NCBI RefSeq assembly: GCF_900444945.1
Contig: NZ_UFRM01000001.1
Coordinates: forward strand, 1,126,501 to 1,190,500
Origin: Actinobacillus lignieresii
GTDB lineage: Bacteria; Pseudomonadota; Gammaproteobacteria; Enterobacterales; Pasteurellaceae
Length of the DNA stretch: 64,000 nucleotides
Reading direction: 5' to 3'
The translations under genes and the position numbers were made by a program. Below are positions 52,926 to 62,205 of the stretch, one piece after another. Positions within the stretch are counted from its first letter, which is position 1, and the number at the start of each line of letters is the position of its first letter. The notes below the pieces were generated by a model. It saw only the letters and a list, made by a program, of their open reading frames with translations. It was not told the DNA's origin and did no database searches.

Positions 52926-52948
52926 GGCACTCTGTCCGAGTGCCTTTT
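52926..52948 (+). terminator. Terminator of nadK
   Basis: GGCACTC-TGTCC-GAGTGCC followed by TTTT, 14 bases after the nadK stop. Confidence 0.85.
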
Positions 52949-53090
52949 GTCGGTAAATATTCCACAAAATTCAACCGCTTACCCTTCAATTAATTTTTTT
53001 CATTATTCCTATCAATTAATATGCTGCTATTTTATCCGAAAAAGAGCTACCATCATGTTTAATAAATGTGTAGAATGCAATTAAACTCAT

Positions 53091-53110
53091 TTGCGCAAAC
53101 GTTTGCGCAA
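53091..53110. promoter_or_regulatory. PurR operator upstream of glyA
   Basis: TTGCGCAAACGTTTGCGCAA is a perfect 20-base palindrome containing the PurR consensus core GCAAACGTTTGC. It lies 32-51 bases upstream of the glyA start. PurR control of glyA is known in E. coli. Confidence 0.88.
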
Positions 53111-53141
53111 CTTTATTTATCATCAAACAGAGGACTTCCAT

Positions 53142-54407
53142 ATGTTTACAGCAAATATGAACATTCAAGATTACGACCCTATTTTATGGCAGGCGATTGA
53201 AAACGAAAATCGCCGTCAAGAAGAACATATTGAGCTGATTGCTTCGGAAAACTATGCAAGCCCTCGAGTGATGCAGGCGCAAGGTTCGCAATTTACTAAT
53301 AAATATGCCGAAGGTTATCCGGGAAAACGCTATTACGGCGGTTGCGAATATGCGGATATTGTCGAGCAATTAGCGATTGATCGTGCGAAACAGTTATTCG
53401 GTGCAGACTATGTAAACGTCCAACCGCATTCGGGCTCTCAAGCGAACGCTGCTGTTTACGGCGCATTAATTCAGCCGAACGATACCATTTTAGGGATGGA
53501 TTTAGCGCATGGCGGCCATTTAACGCACGGTGCAAAAGTGAGCTTCTCAGGCAAAATTTACAATTCGGTACTCTACGGTATCACTGCCGAAGGTTTAATT
53601 GATTATGAAGACGTCCGTCAAAAAGCATTGGAATGTAAACCGAAAATGATCGTAGCCGGCTTTTCCGCTTATTCTCAAATCGTAGATTGGGCGAAAATGC
53701 GTGAAATTGCCGATGAAGTCGGTGCCTATTTATTCGTCGATATGGCGCACGTTGCCGGTTTAATTGCGGCAGGCGTTTACCCAAGCCCGCTTCCTTACGC
53801 TCACGTTGTAACGACCACAACTCATAAAACTTTAGGCGGTCCGCGCGGCGGTTTAATTCTTTCCGCTTGTGGCGATGAAGAAATTTATAAAAAACTACAA
53901 TCTTCGGTTTTCCCGGCAAACCAAGGGGGGCCGTTAGTGCATATTATTGCGGCGAAAGCGGTTTGCTTTAAAGAAGCGCTTGAGCCTGAATATAAAATCT
54001 ATCAACAAAATGTAGTTAAAAATGCGAAAGCAATGGTAGAAGTATTCAAACAACGCGGCTATGAAGTAATTTCAAACGGTACCGAAAACCACTTATTCTT
54101 AGTCAGCTTTGTAAAACAAGGCTTAACCGGTAAAGCGGCAGATGCGGCGTTGGGTCAAGCGAATATCACCGTGAATAAAAATTCCGTGCCGAATGATCCG
54201 CAAAAACCGTTTATTACTTCCGGTATTCGCGTCGGTACGCCTGCCGTTACTCGTCGCGGTTTCAAAGAAGCGGACGTTCAAGCCCTTGCCGGCTGGATGT
54301 GCGACGTATTGGACAGCATCGGTAAAGACAATCACGAACAAGTAATTGCGGAAACCAAAGCGAAAGTGCTTGATATTTGCGCTCGCTTGCCGGTATATGC
54401 CAAATAA
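53142..54407 (+). CDS. glyA: Serine hydroxymethyltransferase
   Basis: Converts serine and tetrahydrofolate to glycine and methylene-tetrahydrofolate, the main source of one-carbon units. The ATG at 53142 ([13 protein letters not shown]) follows AGAGGA and gives 421 residues; the open frame extends upstream into the PurR palindrome, which is not coding. The PLP lysine is in [14 protein letters not shown], about residue 229. The [19 protein letters not shown] and HSGSQAN motifs are kept. A terminator follows. Confidence 0.97.
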   Translation: MFTANMNIQDYDPILWQAIENENRRQEEHIELIASENYASPRVMQAQGSQFTNKYAEGYPGKRYYGGCEYADIVEQLAIDRAKQLFGADYVNVQPHSGSQANAAVYGALIQPNDTILGMDLAHGGHLTHGAKVSFSGKIYNSVLYGITAEGLIDYEDVRQKALECKPKMIVAGFSAYSQIVDWAKMREIADEVGAYLFVDMAHVAGLIAAGVYPSPLPYAHVVTTTTHKTLGGPRGGLILSACGDEEIYKKLQSSVFPANQGGPLVHIIAAKAVCFKEALEPEYKIYQQNVVKNAKAMVEVFKQRGYEVISNGTENHLFLVSFVKQGLTGKAADAALGQANITVNKNSVPNDPQKPFITSGIRVGTPAVTRRGFKEADVQALAGWMCDVLDSIGKDNHEQVIAETKAKVLDICARLPVYAK

Positions 54408-54424
54408 GATTTCTAACAAACACC

Positions 54425-54455
54425 AAGCCCCGAAAAAAATAATCGGGGCTTTTTT
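54425..54455 (+). terminator. Terminator of glyA
   Basis: AAGCCCCGA and TCGGGGCTT pair over 9 bp and are followed by TTTTT, 18 bases after the glyA stop. Confidence 0.9.
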
Positions 54456-54558
54456 ATAAAAAAATTCTTTTCTTAAGATTTCTTTAAGATTTGTTTGTTT
54501 TAATGCACACGTCAATAAAGCAATGCACTTTTTATTTCATATTCATTCGGAGCAAACT

Positions 54559-54906
54559 ATGAAGAAATTTTTAACTTTAACCACTCTATTAGCAATCTCA
54601 ACTTCAGCTTTAGCAGGTTTTAACGGCGGTAACAATGAACCGGCAAAAGCGGTGAATACTATCGCTCAAGCGAAAAAAGCGACTGAAAATACGCCGGTTA
54701 CTCTCACAGGCAATATTACTCGTCAAATAGATAATGATGAGTTCTTCTTTAAAGATGCAACCGGTGAAATTAAAATTGATGTTGAAGATCACGCTTGGCA
54801 GAATCAAAACATTACACCGAAAGATAAAATCACGATTTACGGTAAAGTTGATCAGGATTCGCAAGGTCCGGCAAGCATTGATGTAGATCGCATTCAAAAA
54901 CGTTAA
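54559..54906 (+). CDS. YgiW/BOF family exported protein (first of three)
   Basis: A 115-residue protein starting at the ATG at 54559 with a signal peptide MKKFLTLTTLLAISTSALAG (cleavage after ALA). The mature part is a bacterial OB-fold (BOF) domain with the family pattern VTLTGNITRQIDNDEFFFKD, GEIKIDVEDHAW and KITIYGKVD. YgiW-type proteins are periplasmic and linked to stress and signalling; the exact role is not known. It is the first of three tandem paralogs that precede a QseBC-type two-component system; ygiW lies next to qseBC in E. coli too. Confidence 0.85.
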   Translation: MKKFLTLTTLLAISTSALAGFNGGNNEPAKAVNTIAQAKKATENTPVTLTGNITRQIDNDEFFFKDATGEIKIDVEDHAWQNQNITPKDKITIYGKVDQDSQGPASIDVDRIQKR

Positions 54907-54961
54907 GTTTTATCGCGCCGATATAAGGTAAACAATCACTCATTTAATTCGGGAGCTTAAT

Positions 54962-55558
54962 ATGAAAAAATTTATGACAATGACTTCTATTCTTGCACTT
55001 TCTTCTATGGCTTTAACTTCCTTCGCTAATGCGGAAGAAACGACCGCACAAGCGCAAAATAACGCACAAACCGAAATGCCGGCAACTGCGGAAAAAGCGG
55101 CGCCGGTTATCGGGCAACAAGCGGTTGAATTTACGCGTAAAGCGGCGGATCAAATGATGCAAGGACAAGGTCGCGGACAGAACTTCCATTCGTTTCATCA
55201 CAACGGTAAACATCCGCACGATATGATGAGAATGATGGCATATCATCACCCGCATCAGTTCGGCGGCTATAAACCGCAAGGTTTTATTGATCAAAATGCA
55301 GTGGCGAAAGATGCGAAAGCGGCGTTAGAAGCAAAAGATCGTTCGTTTGTTCAATTAGAAGGTTCGATTTCAAAACAAGTAAACGATACCGAATACACCT
55401 TTGTCGATAGTACCGGTCAAATCAAAATTGAAGTGCCGCCAAGCTTATGGCGCGGTTTATCGGTAGGACCTCAGGATAAAGTTCGTATTGACGGTATTTT
55501 AGATAAACAATGGGAACAACCCGAAATTAAAGTGAAAAACATCACAAAAGCTAAATAA
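54962..55558 (+). CDS. YgiW/BOF family exported protein with His-rich insert (second of three)
   Basis: A 198-residue protein with signal peptide MKKFMTMTSILALSSMALTSFANA. A low-complexity Gln/Ala-rich stretch follows, then a Gln/Gly/His-rich region (HSFHHNGKHPHD and AYHHPHQFGG, about residues 80-105), then a C-terminal BOF domain (SFVQLEGSISKQVNDTEY, GQIKIEVPPSLW, DKVRIDGILDK). The histidine-rich part could bind metal; that is inference only. It is 55 bases after its shorter paralog and 51 bases before the third. Confidence 0.82.
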   Translation: MKKFMTMTSILALSSMALTSFANAEETTAQAQNNAQTEMPATAEKAAPVIGQQAVEFTRKAADQMMQGQGRGQNFHSFHHNGKHPHDMMRMMAYHHPHQFGGYKPQGFIDQNAVAKDAKAALEAKDRSFVQLEGSISKQVNDTEYTFVDSTGQIKIEVPPSLWRGLSVGPQDKVRIDGILDKQWEQPEIKVKNITKAK

Positions 55559-55609
55559 GTTTAATCATTTTATCTCTTGTTAAAATCAGCATATTAAGGA
55601 ATGCAATTT

Positions 55610-55975
55610 ATGAAAAAAATCTTAGTATTAACCGCGCTTGCTACGGCAACCTTATTAGCCGCTTGTTCTACGAAAAATGAAACGGCTCAGAATCAAACTT
55701 TCGGCGCGAACACGGCTAATACGGTTACTATCGCACAAGCAAAATCATTGCACGATGACAGCCGTGTGGTATTACAAGGTAAAATCCAACGCCAAGTGGA
55801 CGGTGACGAATACATTTTTGCCGACAGTACCGGTAATATTAAAATCGAAATTGATGACCACGTATGGAAAGGTTTGGATGTAACACCGAATGATACTATC
55901 CGTATTCAAGGTAAATTGGATAAAGAAACTTTTGACTCGTCTATTGATGTTTATAGCGTAGAAAAAGTACAATAA
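55610..55975 (+). CDS. YgiW/BOF family lipoprotein (third of three)
   Basis: A 121-residue BOF protein that, unlike its two neighbours, has a lipoprotein signal: MKKILVLTALATATLLAACST, lipobox LAAC with Cys19. The BOF domain (RVVLQGKIQRQVDGDEYIFAD, GNIKIEIDDHVWKG, DTIRIQGKLD) is close to that of the first copy. The ATG at 55610 is chosen because it starts the signal peptide; one in-frame ATG three codons earlier also exists. It is followed by an uptake signal and then qseB. Confidence 0.85.
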   Translation: MKKILVLTALATATLLAACSTKNETAQNQTFGANTANTVTIAQAKSLHDDSRVVLQGKIQRQVDGDEYIFADSTGNIKIEIDDHVWKGLDVTPNDTIRIQGKLDKETFDSSIDVYSVEKVQ

Positions 55976-55996
55976 TTCTTATCTGTTATCATTTAT

Positions 55997-56044
55997 ACAA
56001 GCGGTCGAATTTTGCAAAATTTCAGCAAATTTAGACCGTTTGTT
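55997..56044. repeat. Inverted uptake-signal pair between BOF genes and qseB
   Basis: ACAAGCGGTCGAATTTTGC (55997-56015) faces AGACCGTTTGT (56034-56044), an imperfect inverted copy. It lies just after the third BOF gene and may act as a terminator before qseB. Confidence 0.55.
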
Positions 56045-56063
56045 TGCTTTATCGGACACAAAT

Positions 56064-56729
56064 ATGCGTATTCTACTGATTGAAGATGACAAACTTATCG
56101 GTGACGGCTTAAAGCTGGGACTAACCAAACAAAATTTTGTCGTTGATTGGTTCCAAGACGGCAAACTAGGCTTTGAAGCGTTATTCTCTACCGAATATGA
56201 TGCGGTCGTGTTAGATCTCACTTTGCCTAAAATGGACGGCTTAGTTATTCTGAAAAATTGGCGTAAAGAAAATTTGGATATTCCGGTTTTAATCTTAACC
56301 GCAAGGGATACGTTAGACGAAAGAATATTGGGATTTAATTCCGGTGCGGACGATTATCTCTGTAAGCCGTTTGCATTAATGGAAGTGGTCGTCCGTTTAC
56401 AAGCTCTAATTCGCCGTCGTTATAAACAGAGTTCCACCGAAATTACTCTCGGTGATCTGACGATCGATAGCAGCACCCACAAAGTAACCCTTACCGATAA
56501 AGAAATCAATTTAACCTCGAAAGAATTTCAATTGCTGTTACTGTTTGCCAGTAATAAAGATCGTGTTTTGACGCGTTCCGCTATCGAAGAAAAATTATAC
56601 AGCTGGGATAACGACGTCAGCAGTAACGCTATGGAAGTTTATATCCATAATTTACGTAAAAAACTCGGTAAAGAATGGATCAAAACCGTACACGGCATAG
56701 GTTATAAAATAGGAAATTCCGATGCTTAA
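56064..56729 (+). CDS. qseB: Two-component response regulator, QseB-like
   Basis: OmpR-type DNA-binding response regulator. The ATG at 56064 (MRILLIEDDK) gives 221 residues. The receiver domain has acidic residues E7, D8, D9, the phospho-acceptor D51 in VVLDLTLPKMDG, and the late Lys in CKPF; a winged-helix domain follows ending KTVHGIGYKIG. Similarity and the ygiW-like neighbours point to QseB. The signal sensed by its kinase partner is not visible here. It overlaps qseC by 8 bases. Confidence 0.9.
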   Translation: MRILLIEDDKLIGDGLKLGLTKQNFVVDWFQDGKLGFEALFSTEYDAVVLDLTLPKMDGLVILKNWRKENLDIPVLILTARDTLDERILGFNSGADDYLCKPFALMEVVVRLQALIRRRYKQSSTEITLGDLTIDSSTHKVTLTDKEINLTSKEFQLLLLFASNKDRVLTRSAIEEKLYSWDNDVSSNAMEVYIHNLRKKLGKEWIKTVHGIGYKIGNSDA

Positions 56730-58098
56730 ACGCTTTGCTAACAATAGTTTACGTTTTAGATTGATCGTTATTTTATCCGGTATCAGCCTACTCATTTGGT
56801 TTACCGCCACAGCAATAGAATGGTTTAAATTTCGTGAAGAAATGGATAAACAATTCGATACGCAACAAGTTTTATTTGCGGAACGACTTGCCTCTTCGAA
56901 TATTATGCAAGGCTTTCATGAAATTCGCCCTCGCCATCGCCGCCACTTCTATCAAAAACACGTGGATGACGACGCTTTGGCATTTGCCGTATTTACCGAA
57001 CGAGGCGATCCTATTTTCAATGACGGGCGGGACGGACAATTCATCGAGTTCGCTCCCCACAGAGGCTTTAAAAACGTCCGCTTAATCGAACACGACGATG
57101 AAGAAGACGAAGTGGATACGTGGCGTATTTTTTGGTTAAAACATCGAGATTTGTATATTGCCGTCGGGCAGGAAATCGACTATCGCAATGAGATCATCAA
57201 TAAAGTGATGGCTTCAAAATTTTGGGGAGGTTTTATCGCTCTACCGCTATTGATTTTGGCGATTTGGTTTATCATTACTCGAGAATTAACTTCGTTACGT
57301 TCATTACAAAAACAAGTGTTAAAACGTAAACCGGATGAAACCACGCCGATTCAAACGGCGCATTTGCCCCAAGAAATTCAACCGCTTGTACAAAGTTTGA
57401 ATCGTTATTTCAACCGTACTCAAACGATGTTAAGCCGCGAGCGACGATTTACTTCCGATGCGGCGCATGAATTACGCAGCCCGTTAGCCGGCTTACGTAT
57501 TCAAACGGAAATCGCTCAGATGACGCTGGACGATCCCGATACGCATTTAAGTGCTTTAAATAACCTAACTCACGGCATTGACCGGATTGCGCAATTAATC
57601 GAGCAATTGCTCACACTCTCTCGTTTAGAGAATTTAGAACAGCTTGATGAGCTTGAAGCGATCAATTGGCAGGCATTAATCGAGCAGAATGTCAGCCAGC
57701 TTTATCCGCAAGCGGAAAGCAAGCGGTCGGAAATCTGCGTGGATTTGCAAAGCATACCGCAAAATCAGCAAGGAAAGCCGTTACTGATCAATTTAATCTT
57801 GCGGAATTTAATTGATAATGCGATTAACTATACGCCGGAAGGCAGTAAAATTAAGCTGACGCTGACCTCAAACGGTTTAACGATTGAAGACGACGGTTAC
57901 GGAGTAAGTGATGAAGATTTGAATAAACTCGGACAACCTTTTTACCGACCGGTTGATCGTCCAGTTCAATCCGATAAAGATGAAAAAGGCAGCGGCTTGG
58001 GTATTTCGATTATTAAAAGGATTGTTGAATTACACGGTTTTTCGATGAAACTTAGCCGTAGCGAAATGGGCGGTTTAAAAGTAGAAATTCTTTTTTAA
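56722..58098 (+). CDS. qseC: Two-component sensor kinase, QseC-like
   Basis: Inner-membrane histidine kinase of 458 residues. An N-terminal membrane segment (about residues 10-33, RLIVILSGISLLIWFTATAIE in part) and a second one near residue 175-192 (GFIALPLLILAIWFII) flank a periplasmic sensor of about 140 residues. The phosphorylated His is H249 in SDAAHELRSPLAG; the ATPase domain has NLIDNAINYTPEG (N box), DDGYGVSD (G1) and GSGLGISI (G2). It pairs with the adjacent QseB-like regulator. The ligand cannot be told from the sequence. Confidence 0.9.
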   Translation: MLKRFANNSLRFRLIVILSGISLLIWFTATAIEWFKFREEMDKQFDTQQVLFAERLASSNIMQGFHEIRPRHRRHFYQKHVDDDALAFAVFTERGDPIFNDGRDGQFIEFAPHRGFKNVRLIEHDDEEDEVDTWRIFWLKHRDLYIAVGQEIDYRNEIINKVMASKFWGGFIALPLLILAIWFIITRELTSLRSLQKQVLKRKPDETTPIQTAHLPQEIQPLVQSLNRYFNRTQTMLSRERRFTSDAAHELRSPLAGLRIQTEIAQMTLDDPDTHLSALNNLTHGIDRIAQLIEQLLTLSRLENLEQLDELEAINWQALIEQNVSQLYPQAESKRSEICVDLQSIPQNQQGKPLLINLILRNLIDNAINYTPEGSKIKLTLTSNGLTIEDDGYGVSDEDLNKLGQPFYRPVDRPVQSDKDEKGSGLGISIIKRIVELHGFSMKLSRSEMGGLKVEILF

Positions 58099-58110
58099 TC
58101 ATATTAAAGC

Positions 58111-58143
58111 AAAAAAGACGAAGTTTTCCACTTCGTCTTTTTT
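58111..58143. terminator. Bidirectional terminator between qseC and ytfJ
   Basis: AAAAAAGACGAAG (58111-58123) pairs perfectly with CTTCGTCTTTTTT (58131-58143). It separates two convergent genes. Confidence 0.92.
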
Positions 58144-58148
58144 CTGAG

Positions 58149-58709
58149 TTATTGTGCAATAAGCGTATGAATTAAAGCGATCACCTGTTGAATTTGGTTA
58201 GCGGATAATTTACCTTCAGCGACAAATTGTACTTTGCCGCTTTTATCCAATACCGCTATAAAACTGTCTTTCGGTTTGAGTCCCCAAGCATTTTTCACGC
58301 TGCCGTTTTGATCCAATACCACTTGGCTATGCGGATTTTCCAATTTTCCGTCTTCGGCGCTGCTCTTTACAAAAGCACCCGTGGCTACAATCGCATCATC
58401 GGCATTAATAATTGAAGTCGTTTGGTATTTGCTGCGATCAAAATTTGCCGCCTTAATCGCATTAATTAACGTTTCATTCTTCTCTTTAGCCGAGCTTCTA
58501 CCGGCAAAATGATGAACGACGCGAACTTTTCCGGCAAGGCTACTACTTGCCCACGCTTTATAAGTCACCGTTTTACCTTGTGCCACAAGTTCACCGTCTT
58601 TACTTACATTCGCCTTGGGCAAAACGGCATTAAGTTGCACTTGATGAGCAAAAACGGAATTTACAAAAAACAAACCGAAAACGACCGCTAGTCGAGTGAT
58701 TTTTCTCAC
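58149..58709 (-). CDS. ytfJ: YtfJ family periplasmic protein
   Basis: A 186-residue protein with a signal peptide (MRKITRLAVVFGLFFVNSVFA, cleavage after FA). The mature part has the thioredoxin-like fold pattern of the YtfJ family, with the conserved stretch KVRVVHHFAGRSSAKEKNE and SQVVLDQNGSVKNAWGLKPKD. No CxxC motif is present, so a redox role is unlikely. Function is unknown. Confidence 0.82.
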   Translation of the reverse strand: MRKITRLAVVFGLFFVNSVFAHQVQLNAVLPKANVSKDGELVAQGKTVTYKAWASSSLAGKVRVVHHFAGRSSAKEKNETLINAIKAANFDRSKYQTTSIINADDAIVATGAFVKSSAEDGKLENPHSQVVLDQNGSVKNAWGLKPKDSFIAVLDKSGKVQFVAEGKLSANQIQQVIALIHTLIAQ

Positions 58710-58902
58710 GATTTCTCCTTGAAATTAATTGAATTATGAAAAATAGGCGCAATATTGTGATCTTACTTTAAAAGTAACCCGATGGCATTAAATTTTCTTC
58801 TCGTTAAATAAGCGATTTTATGCTATTTTAAGCACCAATTTTCCCATTCATACGGGAATTTTATCTTTTCAACACTAACTTATTGATTTTTAAGGAGCTT
58901 TT

Positions 58903-59199
58903 ATGCAACAAGGCGGCGGATTAGAAATGATCGTAATTTTAGCGGTTTTCGGTCTTATTTTTTACTTTATGATTTATCGCCCACAAGCGAAACGCCAAAA
59001 ACAACAACGCGATTTACTTTCTAACCTTGCGAAAGGCGATGAAGTATTAACAAACGGCGGCTTAATCGGTCGTATTACAAAAGTCAGTGCTGAAAACGAA
59101 AACATCGTGATCGCATTAAACGATACGACTGAAGTTGTAATTTCTCGTAACTATGTCGTTGCGGTATTACCAAAAGGTCAAATGAAAGCCCTTTCTTAA
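58903..59199 (+). CDS. yajC: Preprotein translocase subunit YajC
   Basis: Small inner-membrane subunit of the SecDF-YajC complex that helps protein export. The 98-residue product has one N-terminal membrane helix (MIVILAVFGLIFYFMIYRPQ) followed by the conserved RPQAKRQKQ basic patch and a cytosolic domain (GDEVLTNGGLIGRIT). An AAGGAG ribosome site precedes the start. secD follows after 26 bases. No tgt gene lies upstream within the window, unlike E. coli. Confidence 0.96.
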   Translation: MQQGGGLEMIVILAVFGLIFYFMIYRPQAKRQKQQRDLLSNLAKGDEVLTNGGLIGRITKVSAENENIVIALNDTTEVVISRNYVVAVLPKGQMKALS

Positions 59200-59225
59200 T
59201 TTTCCTATCATTTAGGGGACTAATT

Positions 59226-61073
59226 GTGTTAAATCGTTTCCCATTATGGAAGAACCTGATGATTATTATTATCGTACTCATCGGGGGCTTATATGCTCTT
59301 CCTAACCTATACGGAGAAGATCCGTCGGTTCAAATTTCCGGAACCCGCGGTCAGCAAGCGACGAGCGAAACGCTCGTTCAAGTACAGGGAACGTTGTCGT
59401 CAATGAATATCACCCCGAAATCAGCCGTTCTCGAGAACGGCTCGATTTTAGTGCGTTTAGAAAAAGATGAACAACAATTACCTGCCAAAGAAAAAATTTC
59501 CGAAGTCTTAGGCGATAAATTTTCCGTAGCGTTAAACCTTGCGCCGGCAACGCCGACTTGGCTAACCGACATCGGCGGTAATCCGATGAAACGAGGCTTG
59601 GACTTACGCGGCGGCGTTCGCTTCCTGATGGAAGTGGATATGAACACCGCATTGGCTAAACAACAAGAAAATCTACAAGACAGTTTACGTACGGAACTTC
59701 GTAAAGAAAAACTGCAATATAAAGCGGTTAAAAAAGGCGAAAATTTTGCCACGGTAATTGAATTTGCCGATGAGGAAACCGCCGATAAAGCCATTCGTTA
59801 TATTCGTCGCGTTCACACTGCTCTTGAAGCCGCTTCTATTAGCCCGACAGAGATTTCATTCAGTCCGTCGGAAACGGGACTGGCGACATCACGCGATACG
59901 GCGATTGAACAAAACTTATCCATTTTACGTAAACGTGTAGAAGAACTCGGTGTTTCCGAGCCGACCATTCAACGTCAAGGTGCGGACCGTATCGTGGTTG
60001 AATTACCGGGCGTACAAGATACCGCACGTGCCAAAGAGCTTCTCGGTGCAACGGCAACCCTTGAATTCCGTTTAGTGAATGCGGAAGCCAGCCCTGAGTC
60101 CGCCGCCAGAGGTATCGTACCGGCGGATTCCGAAATTCAATATACGCGTGACGGCAATCCCGTCGTGTTACGTCGTAAACCGTCTTTAGGCGGCGAACAT
60201 ATTATTGATGCGACCTCGGGCAAAGACGAACGCGGTTTACCGCAAGTAAGTATCAATCTTGATGCCGAAGGCGGTACGATGATGGCGGATATTACCAAAA
60301 GCGCGGTAGGCAAACCGATGGCGACCCTCTACAGCGAGTTTAAAGACTCCGGTCGTAAAGACGCTAACGGTAAAGTGATCTTAGAAAAACACGAAGAAGT
60401 AATTAACGTCGCAACGATTAACTCTCGTCTTGGCAGCCAATTCCAAATTACCGGGATCGATTCGCCGGCAGAAGCGCAAAATCTTGCGGTACTGTTACGC
60501 TCGGGTGCATTGATTGCACCGATTGTGATTGTGGAAGAACGCACTATCGGCGCTTCTTTAGGTGCGGATAACGTTGCGAAAGGGATGGAAGCCGGTATGT
60601 ACGGTTTAATCTTAACCATCGCATTCTGTTTAATTTACTACAAAATGTTCGGAGTGTTTGCGGCAGCGGCTCTGACGGTAAATATGGTGCTGACTATCGG
60701 TTTAATGTCATTAATCGGTGCAACACTGACTATGCCGGGAATTGCCGGTATCGTACTGGCGGTAGGTATGTCGGTCGATGCGAACGTATTGATTTACGAA
60801 CGTATTAAAGAAGAACTGCGTAACGGACGATCAATCCAACAAGCGATTCACGAAGGTTATAACGGTGCGTTTACCTCGATTTTCGACTCGAACTTAACCA
60901 CGATTTTAACCTCGTTAGTGCTGTATGCGGTCGGTACCGGTCCGGTAAAAGGCTTTGCAATTACGCTTGCACTTGGGGTAATGATTTCGATGTTCACCGC
61001 AATTACCGGTACTCGTATGCTCGTAAACTGGGTGTACGGCGGCAATAAACGTGTGAAAAAACTTTGGATTTAA
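59226..61073 (+). CDS. secD: Protein export membrane protein SecD
   Basis: Large subunit of SecDF, which uses proton flow to pull exported proteins on the periplasmic side. The 615-residue protein starts with GTG (AGGGGAC site 8 bases upstream). It has one N-terminal membrane helix, a large periplasmic domain with the GLDLRGGVRFLME motif, and five C-terminal helices with AVGMSVDANVLIYERIKEELR. It is 10 bases ahead of secF. Confidence 0.97.
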   Translation: MLNRFPLWKNLMIIIIVLIGGLYALPNLYGEDPSVQISGTRGQQATSETLVQVQGTLSSMNITPKSAVLENGSILVRLEKDEQQLPAKEKISEVLGDKFSVALNLAPATPTWLTDIGGNPMKRGLDLRGGVRFLMEVDMNTALAKQQENLQDSLRTELRKEKLQYKAVKKGENFATVIEFADEETADKAIRYIRRVHTALEAASISPTEISFSPSETGLATSRDTAIEQNLSILRKRVEELGVSEPTIQRQGADRIVVELPGVQDTARAKELLGATATLEFRLVNAEASPESAARGIVPADSEIQYTRDGNPVVLRRKPSLGGEHIIDATSGKDERGLPQVSINLDAEGGTMMADITKSAVGKPMATLYSEFKDSGRKDANGKVILEKHEEVINVATINSRLGSQFQITGIDSPAEAQNLAVLLRSGALIAPIVIVEERTIGASLGADNVAKGMEAGMYGLILTIAFCLIYYKMFGVFAAAALTVNMVLTIGLMSLIGATLTMPGIAGIVLAVGMSVDANVLIYERIKEELRNGRSIQQAIHEGYNGAFTSIFDSNLTTILTSLVLYAVGTGPVKGFAITLALGVMISMFTAITGTRMLVNWVYGGNKRVKKLWI

Positions 61074-61083
61074 GGTGGAATAA

Positions 61084-62058
61084 ATGGCAACTATGCAAAA
61101 AGAAAAAGATGCGTCGGAAATCAAGCTGCCGTATAAGCTTATTCCATTTATGAAATATCGTTATGTCGGTTTCGTCTTTTCACTCATCGTTACCGCATTA
61201 TGTATTTTCTCTATCGTTACCAAAGGTTTTAACTGGGGATTGGACTTTACCGGCGGAACGGTAATTGAAACCACCTTCTCACAACCTGCCGATTTAGGCA
61301 AAGTACGTGGTTTATTGGAACAAAACGGTTATGGTAATGCGTTAGTGCAAACAACCGGCAGCCAAAAAGAGTTGATGATTCGTTTACCGGCATCTGCCGG
61401 CGATATGTCGTTAGGCAATAAAATTATGGATATGGTCCATAAGGATCTTGATGCCGGAGCAACGATTAAAAGCGTTGAGTTCGTCGGACCGAATGTTGGG
61501 GAAGAGCTGACTCAAGGTGCGATTTGGGCAACCCTCGCCACGCTTGGAATGTTGTTACTTTATGTCGGTACTCGTTTTGAAATTCGTTTGGCAATAGGCG
61601 GGGTTCTGGCGTTATTCCACGATGTATTGGTAACCGTCGGTATTTTCTCATTCTTACAGATTGAAATTGACCTGACTTTCGTCGCAGCAATTCTGTCGGT
61701 AGTCGGTTATTCCTTGAATGACTCTATCGTGGTATTTGACCGTGTACGTGAGAACTTCAGTAAAATTCGTCGAGTAACCTCCCAAGAAGTGATTGATATT
61801 TCATTAAGTCAGACATTATCAAGAACTTTAATGACTTCGGTAACAACTTTATTTGTTGTGGCAGCGTTATTCTGGTTCGGCGGCCCGACAATTCACAGCT
61901 TCTCGCTTGCATTATTAATTGGTATTGGTTTCGGTACATATTCATCAATTTATATTGCGATCGGTGTGGCATTACAACTGGGTTTAAATCGTGAACATAT
62001 GGTTAAACCGGTAGTAGAAAAAGAAGGTGCCGATCAACAAGCGTTTATTGATCATTAA
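61084..62058 (+). CDS. secF: Protein export membrane protein SecF
   Basis: Partner of SecD in the SecDF-YajC translocase. The 324-residue protein has an N-terminal helix, the motif NWGLDFTGGTVIE (DFTGG), a small periplasmic domain, and later helices with the conserved VVGYSLNDSIVVFDRVREN. It lies 10 bases after secD and is followed by a strong terminator. Confidence 0.97.
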   Translation: MATMQKEKDASEIKLPYKLIPFMKYRYVGFVFSLIVTALCIFSIVTKGFNWGLDFTGGTVIETTFSQPADLGKVRGLLEQNGYGNALVQTTGSQKELMIRLPASAGDMSLGNKIMDMVHKDLDAGATIKSVEFVGPNVGEELTQGAIWATLATLGMLLLYVGTRFEIRLAIGGVLALFHDVLVTVGIFSFLQIEIDLTFVAAILSVVGYSLNDSIVVFDRVRENFSKIRRVTSQEVIDISLSQTLSRTLMTSVTTLFVVAALFWFGGPTIHSFSLALLIGIGFGTYSSIYIAIGVALQLGLNREHMVKPVVEKEGADQQAFIDH

Positions 62059-62105
62059 TAGATAGTTTTTTATTAAATTATCGTATATAATCAATACAAT
62101 ATATC

Positions 62106-62133
62106 AAAGGGGTGGAAGTTTTTCCGCCCCTTT
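62106..62133 (+). terminator. Terminator of the yajC-secDF operon
   Basis: AAAGGGGTGGAA pairs with TTCCGCCCCTTT (one G-U pair) around a 4-base loop. It lies 47 bases after the secF stop. Confidence 0.8.
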
Positions 62134-62205
62134 GTCGTATCCGGATTTCGTAATGAAATTAGCTCTCATTATTTAAAATCTTTTAATATTAGATTGGAGG
62201 TAAAA

